The notes: generated from the sequence alone by a model not told the origin. DNA of 39,882 nt from Prevotellaceae bacterium (GCA_031270065.1 JAISYF010000173.1:1-39882); one strand, 5' to 3'. Positions 9,786 to 19,064 are shown, numbered from the stretch's first letter. Made by a program: numbers and translations.

Positions 9786-10100
9786 CTATAATGTTGCCTC
9801 ATATTCCAGCACTGCGGCATTTTTGGTAAAAAATTCTTTTTCCGACTGCGACAGGCGATTGATTACGCCGTAAATTAGTGCAAATTCTTCGGCGGTAAAA
9901 TCCACTTCGCCGCCGTTTGCAACTTTGTTAGAGAGCGCGGTCAAAGTCTGCACCTCCGACAGATTGCGCGTGTGCTTGTTTGCAATTTCTTTTTCAACAA
10001 GCAATTTCAAAGGCACAATGCTGCCAACGGTTACAAGTTCGCCGTTTCTGATGTCGCGCCAGCCGTTGAGGACTTCTATATCTAAATTAATTTTATACAT
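9786..10100 (-). CDS. Hypothetical phage protein
   Basis: 104 aa ORF in series. Confidence 0.55.
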   Translation of the reverse strand: MYKINLDIEVLNGWRDIRNGELVTVGSIVPLKLLVEKEIANKHTRNLSEVQTLTALSNKVANGGEVDFTAEEFALIYGVINRLSQSEKEFFTKNAAVLEYEATL

Positions 10101-10121
10101 AATGATATTTTTTTAAAAGAT

Positions 10122-10727
10122 TTATAAAATAATTTTCGCAATATGTCCGCATTTTAATGACGGAATAACATATTTTTTAATTTCTTTGGCGTATTTTAAA
10201 AAGAAATAAATATCGCTTGAATTTCCGATTTGAGTTTGAAACGGCTCGGATTGCATATTAGTAAAAAAAACTTCGCTGTCGATTAAGCAACAGCCCATTG
10301 CTGCGGCTGCAACTTCCATCGGCGTTTCGTTTTGTACATCAAAAATTTTGATTTTATTTTCCTCTTTAAAATCCACATTTATCGGCAAACAGTGAGTCGT
10401 CAGATTTTTGATGTCTTTGCTAAAATACCACCCCGAAATAATTTTGATGTTTTTTGCTTCTGACTCAAAAATTACTTTTCGCAAAAAATTTGTCGGCAAA
10501 ATTGTATCGCTATCCACAAACAGCAACCAATCGTAATTTTCTTTTACGCATTTCTGCGCCGCGATGTTACGGCTGTGGTGGCACGAGTAATTACCAATCT
10601 TAAAGATGTCGCATTGGTACTTGTCTTTGTCCAAAGAATAGACGTTATCCTTAACAGCCTCGATTACGCGGGGGTCAATGTTATGGTCGTAATGCGGTAT
10701 ACAAATTAATATTTTTTTCATAGTCAT
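10122..10727 (-). CDS. Glycosyltransferase-like protein (family 2 type fold)
   Basis: 201 aa; ILICIPHYDHNIDPRV...NIAAQKCVKENYDWLLFVDSDTILP: GT-A DxD-type motif. Confidence 0.75.
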   Translation of the reverse strand: MTMKKILICIPHYDHNIDPRVIEAVKDNVYSLDKDKYQCDIFKIGNYSCHHSRNIAAQKCVKENYDWLLFVDSDTILPTNFLRKVIFESEAKNIKIISGWYFSKDIKNLTTHCLPINVDFKEENKIKIFDVQNETPMEVAAAAMGCCLIDSEVFFTNMQSEPFQTQIGNSSDIYFFLKYAKEIKKYVIPSLKCGHIAKIIL

Positions 10728-11542
10728 ATTACGTTAATATTTTTCAAAATGCCGCTGCCAGCACTATGGTTATCTATTATAACATCACGTATTGAAAGAG
10801 CAGTTATTTGGTTGAATATTCCTTGAATGTTGTCTATATTCGAGCCTGAAATAGTAGCGTTGTCTAAATTTCCCTCTATGAAACTTGCTCTGACACCGAA
10901 ATCAATTTTGCTGCCCGGAATATTGCCAGACAACCAACTTGCTTGAATGTAAGAAGATAGATATTGCGGGTTGGAAATATGATTATAAGGCACGTTGCCT
11001 ATCAATGAACCGAGAATGTCTAAGTCTGATAGTTTTGAGGCAGAAATCTTTGTATTTCCCTCGTTGATTGCATTGACTATATCTGCAACAGGAAGTTTGT
11101 CCACTGGAATTGTGCCGATGAGATTCCCCCAATTTAAAGTTAGTCCATTTGCATCAATTCCTAACATTTTCACACTATCGCTGCCGCGCAGCAGAGATAG
11201 GTCGCCGCTGGGATTAGAACGGATTATGGTCTTACCATCTCTGCGAATTTCCCAACCAGTTGCATCTGCCTCAATTCTATTCGCGCTTTTGTTGTAGTAT
11301 AAATAGGCACTCGAAGCATTCCAATTAAAACCAAGCGGCGAAGTGTTAGAATTAAATTCTATACTGCCTGTCATTGGCTCAGTAGTACCAGATAACGAAA
11401 GCATTAATGTTTGCAAAAGATTTTTAAGTTGCTCAATATCTGCATACATTGTTTTGCCGTCAAGATTTCTGCCGACAATAATTTTTTCATCAACAGAAAC
11501 ACTCTCGATTTTATTATAACTTTGCCAAAAAAGTTTTCCCAT
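10724..11542 (-). CDS. Tail fibre / tail-associated protein
   Basis: 272 aa; repetitive low-hydrophobicity sequence (SLSGTTEPMTGSIEFNSNTSPLGFNWNASSAYLYYN, SGSNIDNIQGIFNQI) typical of fibres; adjacent to tape measure. Confidence 0.65.
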   Translation of the reverse strand: MGKLFWQSYNKIESVSVDEKIIVGRNLDGKTMYADIEQLKNLLQTLMLSLSGTTEPMTGSIEFNSNTSPLGFNWNASSAYLYYNKSANRIEADATGWEIRRDGKTIIRSNPSGDLSLLRGSDSVKMLGIDANGLTLNWGNLIGTIPVDKLPVADIVNAINEGNTKISASKLSDLDILGSLIGNVPYNHISNPQYLSSYIQASWLSGNIPGSKIDFGVRASFIEGNLDNATISGSNIDNIQGIFNQITALSIRDVIIDNHSAGSGILKNINVI

Positions 11543-11561
11543 ATTTTTTATTTTTTATTTT

Positions 11562-11873
11562 TTATAAAAACCATTGTACTTTATTCCAAGTGTTGCCAAA
11601 ACGCGCTTGTCGTATAAGTTTTTTCCAACAAGTGCGCGGCTCGTTGGTGTCTAAATCTGTGAAAAAAAGGTAATGGTCGCTGTTTGTAGATGTGCCTTCG
11701 GCGCGTTTGGCAGCGCGAAGTCGGCAATTTTCATATTTGCGCAATTTGGCATTATTTGTGTATTCAGTTTTAAAATGCGTATGTGTAAAAAATATTATTC
11801 CAAAAGTTGCATTTTGCACTCCTTTTAGCAGCCGCATTTTTTCTATTGCCTGAGTTCCTGTGATAGTTTCCAT
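11562..11873 (-). CDS. Small phage protein
   Basis: 103 aa starting METITGTQAIEKMRLLKG; own promoter-like sequence upstream (11885-11935). Confidence 0.6.
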   Translation of the reverse strand: METITGTQAIEKMRLLKGVQNATFGIIFFTHTHFKTEYTNNAKLRKYENCRLRAAKRAEGTSTNSDHYLFFTDLDTNEPRTCWKKLIRQARFGNTWNKVQWFL

Positions 11874-11944
11874 TCTCTTTTTTTTTATTTTGCAAAAATA
11901 TAACAAAAAAATTTCTTTGCAAATGACAAAATAAATGAACACTA

Positions 11945-14900
11945 TTATTTTGAAGTAAAATTTTCTAACGTTTGAAAATCTCTATCAGCAGTTTTAAATT
12001 CATTCATATTGAAATCTAATTTCACTCCGTTCATTGCTTGCTGCATTGCTTTAATAAATTGCTCTTGCGACATTCCGCTTGCTTGCGGAGCGGCGTTTGG
12101 AGAACTGCCGACAAAACCGCCTGCCGCGTAACCTCCGCCGTAGTTGGATGGCAGAGAATTTCCGTGAGTGCGCTTGGTGCGCTCGGCATCAATGGCGCGT
12201 ATCATCGGCACGAGCGAAGGGTTGTGCATCTCTTCCTGTGCGATAACATACTCGCCTTTATGCACAGGTAAGCCGTCTGATGCTGTGCCTGCAACTTCGT
12301 ATTTTCCGCCGTTGCCTGTGTAGCCGCCGTCAGCGTAACCGCCGTTTTTAAATTCTTCTTTGAGTTGCACTGTGCCTGTTTTTGGCGGTGAAGTGTTGCC
12401 GCCTGTGCCGTCAAGCGTTTGGGCTTGAATTGCCTGATTTTGCTTTGACATTGTGGCAATTTGCAGTGCGGTAATTCCGCCGACAATTACAGCGGCAATT
12501 GCACCTGCAATGGGTCCAAGTTGGGCAAATGCAGTAATGATTGCCATTGCACCGCTGGCGATTGCCTGCATTATTTGAATTGCGAGGTTTGACTTTGCCT
12601 GTTTTTTCTTTAAATCAAGTTCCTTTTGCGCGTACTCTTTTTCTACGGCAGAGCGTTTGTCGGCATTGTCGCCCGCGAGCGCAAGTTGCTTGTTTTTTTC
12701 TACTTCCAGTGAGGCAGTTTCGAGTTCGTGCGCCTGCGTAACAGTTGCAGAGATTGCGCCAACCACTCCTTGCACAATGCTGCCAATGCCCATTGCCCAA
12801 TCTGTCCAAGATTTATTTTGATTGTTGCGCAATTGGTCGATAGCCGAAAAAGCAGTAGAAAAGGCATCGCGGAAAGAGTTTGCCAAGTCAGAGCCGAAGT
12901 CAATATCAGACAAGTATTCGGCAAGTTGACTGAGCGATTTTTTTGAGTTATCAATAAAATCAGTTGTGGCGCGTTCCGTTTTTTTGATAACTTCAACAAT
13001 TTTTGCGTGAATTTGTTCCAAAACAGCATCATCAATCGGTGCGCCGTTTTCAATCAATTTTTGAATTTCTGCGTACAAAAGTTGACGTGAGACAACAATC
13101 AATTCGTTGTAGCGTTTGTTGATTTCGTAACGCTGCTTTTCGTAATTTTTCTCGGTAATAATGCCTTGCTTTTTCTTTCTTTCGAGTTGATAGAGTTCTT
13201 CCTCGCGAGAGTTCTTAATAGTTTCTATTTGCGCATCGGTGCTTTTTTGCAGTTGTTTTACAGTTTCTTCGGCTGCTTTTTTTGTGGCATCAGATTTTTT
13301 CTTTGCCGAATCTGTGAGAAATTTGTTGAGTTCCTGTTCTTTGTCGATAATATTTTGCCGCGCAGTTTCGTACTCTTTTGATTCTTCGCCATGATATTTT
13401 TTTATAATTTGAAGTTGCGCATTAAACGATTCAATAGCAATTTTAAGCGATTCCTCTTTAATTTTTTCGTCATAATCTTTGCTGTTTTTCAACTCCTCTT
13501 TTTTATTGTTTAGTTTTTTGAGCGTAGCAGTTTTTTCGGCTTCGAGTTCGGCATTTTCCGCATCTTTGCGGGCTTTTTCTTTGGCTTTGATTTGTTTTTC
13601 TGTGAGTTCTTGGCGTTCTTTATTTTGTTTTTTCTGCTCTGCTACGACTACTGCTGTTTCTTCTTTTAAAGCATTTTCCTGAAATTTTTTGTAACCTTCA
13701 ATGTATTCCTTTTGTTCGTCAATATTTTTTTGCGCATCTGAAATAATAGTAGAATTAACATCTCTGTATTGCGATTTAGCCATATCTTTTTCATTATCAA
13801 TGATCCTTTGCTGCGTTTGAATGTATCCCTCTGCATTTTCAATCCGACTTGCATAATAATCAGAAGTGCCAAGTCTTTTAACTTGCGCCTCTTGTTTTTC
13901 AAGTTCTATAATAACTTCCTGCGATTTTTTTTCAAAAAATGAAATCGAATTTGTCAAAGATTTGTATTCAGAATTCAATTTTTCAATTTGTTTATTACTT
14001 AAACCACCTTTTGCAAGTTCGTTTTCAATTTCCAACTGTCTTTCAAGCGATTTTGTAATAGCATCTGAAATTGCCTGCTGTTTTGCGACATTCCGCATTT
14101 TCTCAATTTTAATCTGGTATTGATAATTCACATCTTCTAACGCCGTTTTCAAAAGTTCGTTTGAAATTTTTTCATCACCAATATTTTTTAAAAAATTGGG
14201 AAACTCTTCATTGAGCCGCTTTATCAAACTTTCACGCAATTTTTCATTGTCATTTGTTTCTATAATCGCTTTTACAAGTCCATTCAAACGGTTTTTTTCT
14301 TCCATAATGGATGCGGATTTCTCTTTTTCGAGTTCGACTGTGCGCTCCTGTACGCTGTTTCGGATTTTTTCGGCTTCGGTGGCTTCGTTTGCCGTTTTTA
14401 TATATTTTAACAATGCAGCAATAGCAGCAATAATGAGAGTGGCAATCAAAATGAAAATATTTTTTTTCATTGTTGCATTTAGTTTTGACTGTGCAACATC
14501 GGCGGCATCGGTAGCGACTTTTTGTGCAAAAAGCGATTTTATTGCAGCACCAATACTTTTTATGTAATTTCCGAGAAAAGTAATAAGTGATTTTAGCCCT
14601 GTAACGCCTTGCGCATTTGCGACATTTACTAATTTTCTAACGCCGAGATAAATGCCGAGAAGTTTTATCGCTGTTCCAATCAAAGCCAAATTTCGAGTAA
14701 TCCAACCAACCAATGAAGTCAGCATATCAACTGCGATTTTCATAAATCCTTTACTGTCGTAAAAACTCAACATCAAACCCTCCCACGCTGATGAAAGCAG
14801 TTGTACGCTGCCCTGCACAGTATTGAGTTTAGTTTTCTGCATATTTTCCATTTCCTCGCCTACATCTGTAATGCTGTCTTTTAATATTGTGATGCTTTCG

Positions 14901-16114
14901 GCATTTGTCAAAAAAGTATTGAAGGCAGCAACAGAGCGTTTGTCGGTAAGTTCGAGGGTTTCATTCAGCGAAATTCCTTTGTTTTCGAGTTCCTGCAACG
15001 CAGGCGCAAGTTCATCAAGCGAAGTAATCGGTTTGCCAAGCGCAACAGCAAGTTTGCCGTTGGAGTCGGCGAGATTTAACAAAATATTTCGCGTTGCCGT
15101 TGCCGCGCTGCTTGCATCAAAACCCGCATTTGCAAGCGTTCCGAGCAACGCCGTTGTTTCTTCTATCGAAAATCCGAATGCGTTGGCAACGGGTCCAACT
15201 GTACTCATTGCATTTTCCAAAAAACTGAAATTGAGAGCCGATTTTGTAGTTGCAACAGCCATTGCAGAAACGTATCTTTGTGTTTCTTCTGTATTTGCAC
15301 CAAACATTCGCAACGCCGCGCCTGCCAATGCCGCCGCTTGCGGTAAGTTCGCGCCTGTGGCTGTGGAAAATTGCAAAACATATTGTGTCATATTTTTTAT
15401 ATCCTCCTGTCCGTAGCCGAGTTTTGCGAGTTCGGTTTGCAGTTGCGTAACCTGAGAGGCGGTGTATTCTGTGCTTTCGCCAAGCCGTTTGGCATCGGCG
15501 GTAAGTTCTTTTACGCCGTCTTGTGTAGTGCCAAGAACGGCGGCGAGGTTGGCGTTGGCATATTCAAAATCGGTAATTTTAGAAATGGCGGATTTTATGG
15601 AAGAAATAAGAAAATCTAAACTTTTAGTATAAATATCGCCAAAAAAAGCTCCCCAAGCCATTTGCCACTTTTTTAATGCTTGCGTGTCTTGAAATACGCT
15701 ATTTAATTTTGAAATGCGTTGATGCGTTTGGGAAATTTGGTCGCTTAATTCTTTCCAACGTTTTGGTTCGAGGGTTTTATTTACATTATTCTGTTCTTGC
15801 CTTAATTCTTTTAACCTTTTTGATAATTGCCCCGTCGTCAAAAACTGTAATCCCATTGATTTTTCCAAATCATGAATTTTAGTGTTATAATTACTAACGG
15901 TTTGATTATTTACTTTTATTTGCGCGGAAAGATTTTTATACTCAGAGGTATTTCCTTTGCCTTGCTTTGCAAGTTCGGTAAGTTCTGTGCGCAATTTACG
16001 ATTTTCCAAAGTAATCGTATTGATTGATTTCTGATAGTCATTAATTGCTTTTTGACTTTCAGATGCCTGTTTAAAACCAAGTTCTAATAATATTTTGTCG
16101 TTTGAAACTGCCAT
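11945..16114 (-). CDS. Phage tail tape measure protein
   Basis: 1389 aa; coiled-coil N-terminus, phage-type TMP region (ADAKRLGESTEYTASQVTQLQTELAKLGYGQEDI), hydrophobic segments. Confidence 0.9.
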   Translation of the reverse strand: MAVSNDKILLELGFKQASESQKAINDYQKSINTITLENRKLRTELTELAKQGKGNTSEYKNLSAQIKVNNQTVSNYNTKIHDLEKSMGLQFLTTGQLSKRLKELRQEQNNVNKTLEPKRWKELSDQISQTHQRISKLNSVFQDTQALKKWQMAWGAFFGDIYTKSLDFLISSIKSAISKITDFEYANANLAAVLGTTQDGVKELTADAKRLGESTEYTASQVTQLQTELAKLGYGQEDIKNMTQYVLQFSTATGANLPQAAALAGAALRMFGANTEETQRYVSAMAVATTKSALNFSFLENAMSTVGPVANAFGFSIEETTALLGTLANAGFDASSAATATRNILLNLADSNGKLAVALGKPITSLDELAPALQELENKGISLNETLELTDKRSVAAFNTFLTNAESITILKDSITDVGEEMENMQKTKLNTVQGSVQLLSSAWEGLMLSFYDSKGFMKIAVDMLTSLVGWITRNLALIGTAIKLLGIYLGVRKLVNVANAQGVTGLKSLITFLGNYIKSIGAAIKSLFAQKVATDAADVAQSKLNATMKKNIFILIATLIIAAIAALLKYIKTANEATEAEKIRNSVQERTVELEKEKSASIMEEKNRLNGLVKAIIETNDNEKLRESLIKRLNEEFPNFLKNIGDEKISNELLKTALEDVNYQYQIKIEKMRNVAKQQAISDAITKSLERQLEIENELAKGGLSNKQIEKLNSEYKSLTNSISFFEKKSQEVIIELEKQEAQVKRLGTSDYYASRIENAEGYIQTQQRIIDNEKDMAKSQYRDVNSTIISDAQKNIDEQKEYIEGYKKFQENALKEETAVVVAEQKKQNKERQELTEKQIKAKEKARKDAENAELEAEKTATLKKLNNKKEELKNSKDYDEKIKEESLKIAIESFNAQLQIIKKYHGEESKEYETARQNIIDKEQELNKFLTDSAKKKSDATKKAAEETVKQLQKSTDAQIETIKNSREEELYQLERKKKQGIITEKNYEKQRYEINKRYNELIVVSRQLLYAEIQKLIENGAPIDDAVLEQIHAKIVEVIKKTERATTDFIDNSKKSLSQLAEYLSDIDFGSDLANSFRDAFSTAFSAIDQLRNNQNKSWTDWAMGIGSIVQGVVGAISATVTQAHELETASLEVEKNKQLALAGDNADKRSAVEKEYAQKELDLKKKQAKSNLAIQIMQAIASGAMAIITAFAQLGPIAGAIAAVIVGGITALQIATMSKQNQAIQAQTLDGTGGNTSPPKTGTVQLKEEFKNGGYADGGYTGNGGKYEVAGTASDGLPVHKGEYVIAQEEMHNPSLVPMIRAIDAERTKRTHGNSLPSNYGGGYAAGGFVGSSPNAAPQASGMSQEQFIKAMQQAMNGVKLDFNMNEFKTADRDFQTLENFTSK

Positions 16115-16179
16115 AATATTTTAATTAAAAAATTATGACACAAAATTAATTAGATTAGTTTAATTTAAAAATGACAAAA

Positions 16180-16350
16180 TCAAACGACCTTATTAGATAA
16201 TTTTATAGCAATAAAAGCACTAATGGGAGTATAAAATATGCAAACAGATAAAATGCACATAGTGTTAAAGATACTTTTACTGCGTTTATATTCTTGAAGC
16301 GGCAAAATTATACAGCCCAAAACATACAATATGATAAGTAAGTACAACAT
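16180..16350 (-). CDS. 56-aa protein with two predicted TM segments
   Basis: Manual translation: MLYLLIILYVLGCIILPLQEYKRSKSIFNTMCILSVCIFYTPISAFIAIKLSNKVV; not in the ORF track. Upstream TATCTTTGC -7 element at about 16370-16378 on minus strand. Confidence 0.55.
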   Translation of the reverse strand: MLYLLIILYVLGCIILPLQEYKRSKSIFNTMCILSVCIFYTPISAFIAIKLSNKVV

Positions 16351-16424
16351 AACTTATTGATTTTATTTTGTGCAAAGATAATACTTTTTTTGGGAATAAA
16401 AAAATTTTTGGGCATTTTTTTTCG

Positions 16425-16492
16425 ATTATTTTGTCATTTGCAGAAAACTTTTTTTGTTTTATTTTTGCAAAAAAAAAATTTAATTAATGCAG
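16425..16492 (+). repeat. Orphan inverted copy of the 416-aa gene promoter, 5' UTR and start codon
   Basis: ATTATTTTGTCATTTGCAGAAAACTTTTTTTGTTTTATTTTTGC-A10-TTTAATTAATGCAG is nearly identical (a few differences) to the reverse complement of 5078-5146. Confidence 0.85.
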
Positions 16493-16496
16493 TGCC

Positions 16497-16540
16497 GCTT
16501 CGACAGGCTCAGCAACCTTGCTTCGACAGGCTCAGCAACC
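16497..16540. repeat. Two tandem copies of GCTTCGACAGGCTCAGCAACC
   Basis: 16497-16517 and 16520-16540, separated by 2 nt. Confidence 0.9.
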
Positions 16541-16760
16541 GTAAATCCGTAGGATTGAAACTATAAACCCCTCTGTCCTTTGGACATCTTCCCTTTATTA
16601 AAGGGGAGAAATGGGTGTTTCATTGTATTCTTTAACTTTGTTTATACCCTGTTCCCCTCTTTAATAAAGGGGGGGACGCGGTAGCGCGGAGAGTTAAAAT
16701 TTAAACTGTTTTTTTTGTATTGCGTTGCTATACTCTATTGATTTACAGGGCATTGCCTTT

Positions 16761-16878
16761 AAAATTCTGACATCTTTATTCTTTAATCTTTTATATATTA
16801 CTGTCCGCTAAACATTTTTTTGAGCAAAAAAATGTTTAGCGGACAGTAATAATTTAAAAAGAATAAAGATAGAATTTT
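16761..16878. repeat. Nested long palindrome (REP/MITE-like)
   Basis: Perfect 25-bp inner stem ATTACTGTCCGCTAAACATTTTTTT-GAGC-AAAAAAATGTTTAGCGGACAGTAAT (16797-16850), flanked by outer arms ATCTTTATTCTTT/AAAGAATAAAGAT and AAAATTCT/AGAATTTT. Confidence 0.9.
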
Positions 16879-17047
16879 AAAAAAATCTTGCACAAGTCTT
16901 TGTTCTTTTAGCGTAGCGGTCTTTGTTCTTTGTTCTAAAAATATTTAGCGGACAGTAATATCTTTTATACAATTTTAATGCGTTTGCCATGAAAAAATCC
17001 TTTTGCGCTTTTTTATTTCAAAAAAATGTATTAATTTTGCAAAATAA

Positions 17048-17236
17048 CAAACCTTATACGAATTGAGAATTGAGAATTGAGAATTGAGAATTGAGAATGA
17101 AAAACTAAAATCATTAAAAGAAGAAAGTTTTTTAAATTTTAATACCGATAGTTATCTGTAAAATTATGAATTTTTCATTTTCAACTTTTATTCGTGTAGT
17201 CAGTCTGGTTAGCGGTTAAAAATAAATTTAAAACAG
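17048..17236 (+). repeat. Dispersed ~190-bp leader repeat, copy 1, with 5x AATTGAG VNTR
   Basis: CAAACCTTATACG-(AATTGAG)5-AATGAAAAACTAAAATCATTAAAAG...TAATACCGATAGTTATCTGTAAAATTATGAATTTTTCATTTTCAACTTTTATTCGTGT... directly upstream of ATG 17237. Confidence 0.9.
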
Positions 17237-18421
17237 ATGAAAAAAGAAGTTGTAATTCTCTCTGCTGCGCGTACTGCGATTGGCAGTTTTAATGGTGCTT
17301 TGAGTGGTTTTTCGGCTGTTCAATTCGGCACGATAGCGGCGAAAGAGGCAATCCGCCGAGCAGGTATTTCCCCTGAAATTATTGACGAAACCATAGCGGG
17401 CAACGTGCTTACAGCAGGCGCAGGGCAAAATCCTGCACGTCAAATAGCAATCCACGCGGGAGTGCCTGTGGAAAAACCCGCAATGACTTTGAATATCGTA
17501 TGCGGTTCGGGCTTGCGCTCGGTGTCGCTTGCGGCGCAGATTATCGCACTCGGCGATGCAGATGTTATTCTCTGTGGCGGCGTGGAAAGTATGACCAATG
17601 CGCCGTATCTGCTGCCAAACGCCCGCAACGGCTATCGAATGGGCGATGGGCAAATTGTCGATTCTATGATAAAAGACGGCTTGACAGAGGCGTTTTCGCT
17701 TGTACACATGGGAATGACGGCGGAAAATATTGCGGAAAAATGGGGCATTTCGCGCGAAGAACAAGATGAATTTGCGCTGCAAAGTCAGTTGAAATGCGAG
17801 CAAGCGCAAAAAACGGGAAAATTCCGAGAGGAAATTGTGCCTGTGGAAATTCCGCAAAAAAAAGGTGAGCCGAAAATCTTTGATACAGACGAATTTCCGC
17901 GTGCAGGCACAACGCTTGACGCTTTGGCAAGACTGCGCCCCGCCTTCAAAAAAGACGGATCCGTTACCGCAGGCAATGCATCGGGCATTAATGACGGCGC
18001 GGCGTTTCTCGTACTTATGTCGAAAGAAAAAGCCGACGAACTCGGCTTAAAACCGTTAGCCAAGATAAAATCTTACGGCACAGCAGGGATTGACCCGCAA
18101 ATTATGGGTTACGCACCCGTTTTTGCCACGCAAAAAGCGTTGAAAATGGCAGAAATGAAAATTGAGGACATCGAACTTGTTGAGGCGAATGAGGCGTTTG
18201 CCTCGCAGTCAATCGCCGTTGTGCGCGATTTGAAACTCAACCCCGAAATCGTAAATGTCAATGGCGGCGCAATTGCTCTTGGACACCCGATAGGTGCGTC
18301 AGGCGCGCGGATTTTGACCTCGCTAATCTATGAAATGAAACGCCGAAACGCTAAAAATGGACTTGCAACACTCTGCATTGGCGGCGGAATGGGAACGGCA
18401 GTGATTATAGAAAATTTATAG
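17237..18421 (+). CDS. Acetyl-CoA acetyltransferase (thiolase)
   Basis: 394 aa; [58 protein letters not shown]: canonical thiolase motifs. Confidence 0.95.
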   Translation: MKKEVVILSAARTAIGSFNGALSGFSAVQFGTIAAKEAIRRAGISPEIIDETIAGNVLTAGAGQNPARQIAIHAGVPVEKPAMTLNIVCGSGLRSVSLAAQIIALGDADVILCGGVESMTNAPYLLPNARNGYRMGDGQIVDSMIKDGLTEAFSLVHMGMTAENIAEKWGISREEQDEFALQSQLKCEQAQKTGKFREEIVPVEIPQKKGEPKIFDTDEFPRAGTTLDALARLRPAFKKDGSVTAGNASGINDGAAFLVLMSKEKADELGLKPLAKIKSYGTAGIDPQIMGYAPVFATQKALKMAEMKIEDIELVEANEAFASQSIAVVRDLKLNPEIVNVNGGAIALGHPIGASGARILTSLIYEMKRRNAKNGLATLCIGGGMGTAVIIENL

Positions 18422-18733
18422 TAGCCCAAGTTCAAGTTTTGCCTCCTCGCTCATCATTTCTTTGTCCCATTCGGGCTCAAAAACGAGGTTTATTTCAACA
18501 AAGGCAACTCCTTGAACAGCAGACACTTTCATTTTAACGTCTTCTAAAATATAGTCGGCGGCAGGACAATTCGGCGCGGTAAGAGTCATTGTGATTTCTA
18601 CCTCGCCGTTTTCTGTGCAATTCACCCCATAAATCAGCCCAAGATTGTATATATCAACAGGAATTTCCGGGTCATAAACGGTTTTCAGCACTGCCGCAAT
18701 GCGCTCTTCAAGTTCTAAAAATTGGTTATTCAT
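18416..18733 (-). CDS. DUF59 / MIP18-family Fe-S assembly protein (SufT-like)
   Basis: [22 protein letters not shown]...[16 protein letters not shown]; start placed at internal ATG 18733. Confidence 0.85.
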   Translation of the reverse strand: MNNQFLELEERIAAVLKTVYDPEIPVDIYNLGLIYGVNCTENGEVEITMTLTAPNCPAADYILEDVKMKVSAVQGVAFVEINLVFEPEWDKEMMSEEAKLELGLL

Positions 18734-18836
18734 ATTTTTATTTTTGCAAATATTTTTTTGCAAAGATAACATAAAATTTTCAATTACACACAAACTTGGG
18801 ACAATTCAATTTGAAAATACAAAAATGCAATTTGAA

Positions 18837-18893
18837 AATTTGAATATTTGAAGATTTGAAATTAAAATCCCCAAATCTTCAAATATTCAAATT
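18837..18893. repeat. Perfect 22-bp inverted repeat in low-complexity intergenic tract
   Basis: AATTTGAATATTTGAAGATTTG (18837-18858) / CAAATCTTCAAATATTCAAATT (18872-18893). Confidence 0.85.
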
Positions 18894-18931
18894 GAATTTT
18901 CAAATTTTCAAATCCTCAAATTTTCAAATTT

Positions 18932-18985
18932 ATTACTGTCCGCTAAATATTTTTTTGAGCAAAAAAATATTTAGCGGACAGTAAT
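18932..18985. repeat. Second copy of 25-bp-stem palindrome
   Basis: ATTACTGTCCGCTAAATATTTTTTT-GAGC-AAAAAAATATTTAGCGGACAGTAAT; one base pair differs compensatorily from 16797-16850. Confidence 0.95.
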
Positions 18986-19064
18986 AAAAAAATTTATAGG
19001 AGAAAAGTACAATTTTTTTCTTAAATTTGCATTTTAAAAAAAACAAAATTTAAGATAAAAAAAA

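Noticed and set aside
13866-15619. Plus-strand Ser/Phe-rich ORFs opposite the tape measure gene
   Set aside because: Mirror translation of Lys/Glu/Ala-rich coiled coil; typical antisense artefacts.
17061-17095. Tandem AATTGAG units as a CRISPR array
   Set aside because: 7-bp units without spacers and no cas genes; a VNTR.
17440-18063. Antisense ORFs across the thiolase gene (62, 88, 92, 209 aa)
   Set aside because: Shadow ORFs of a strongly conserved coding gene; no promoter or family resemblance.
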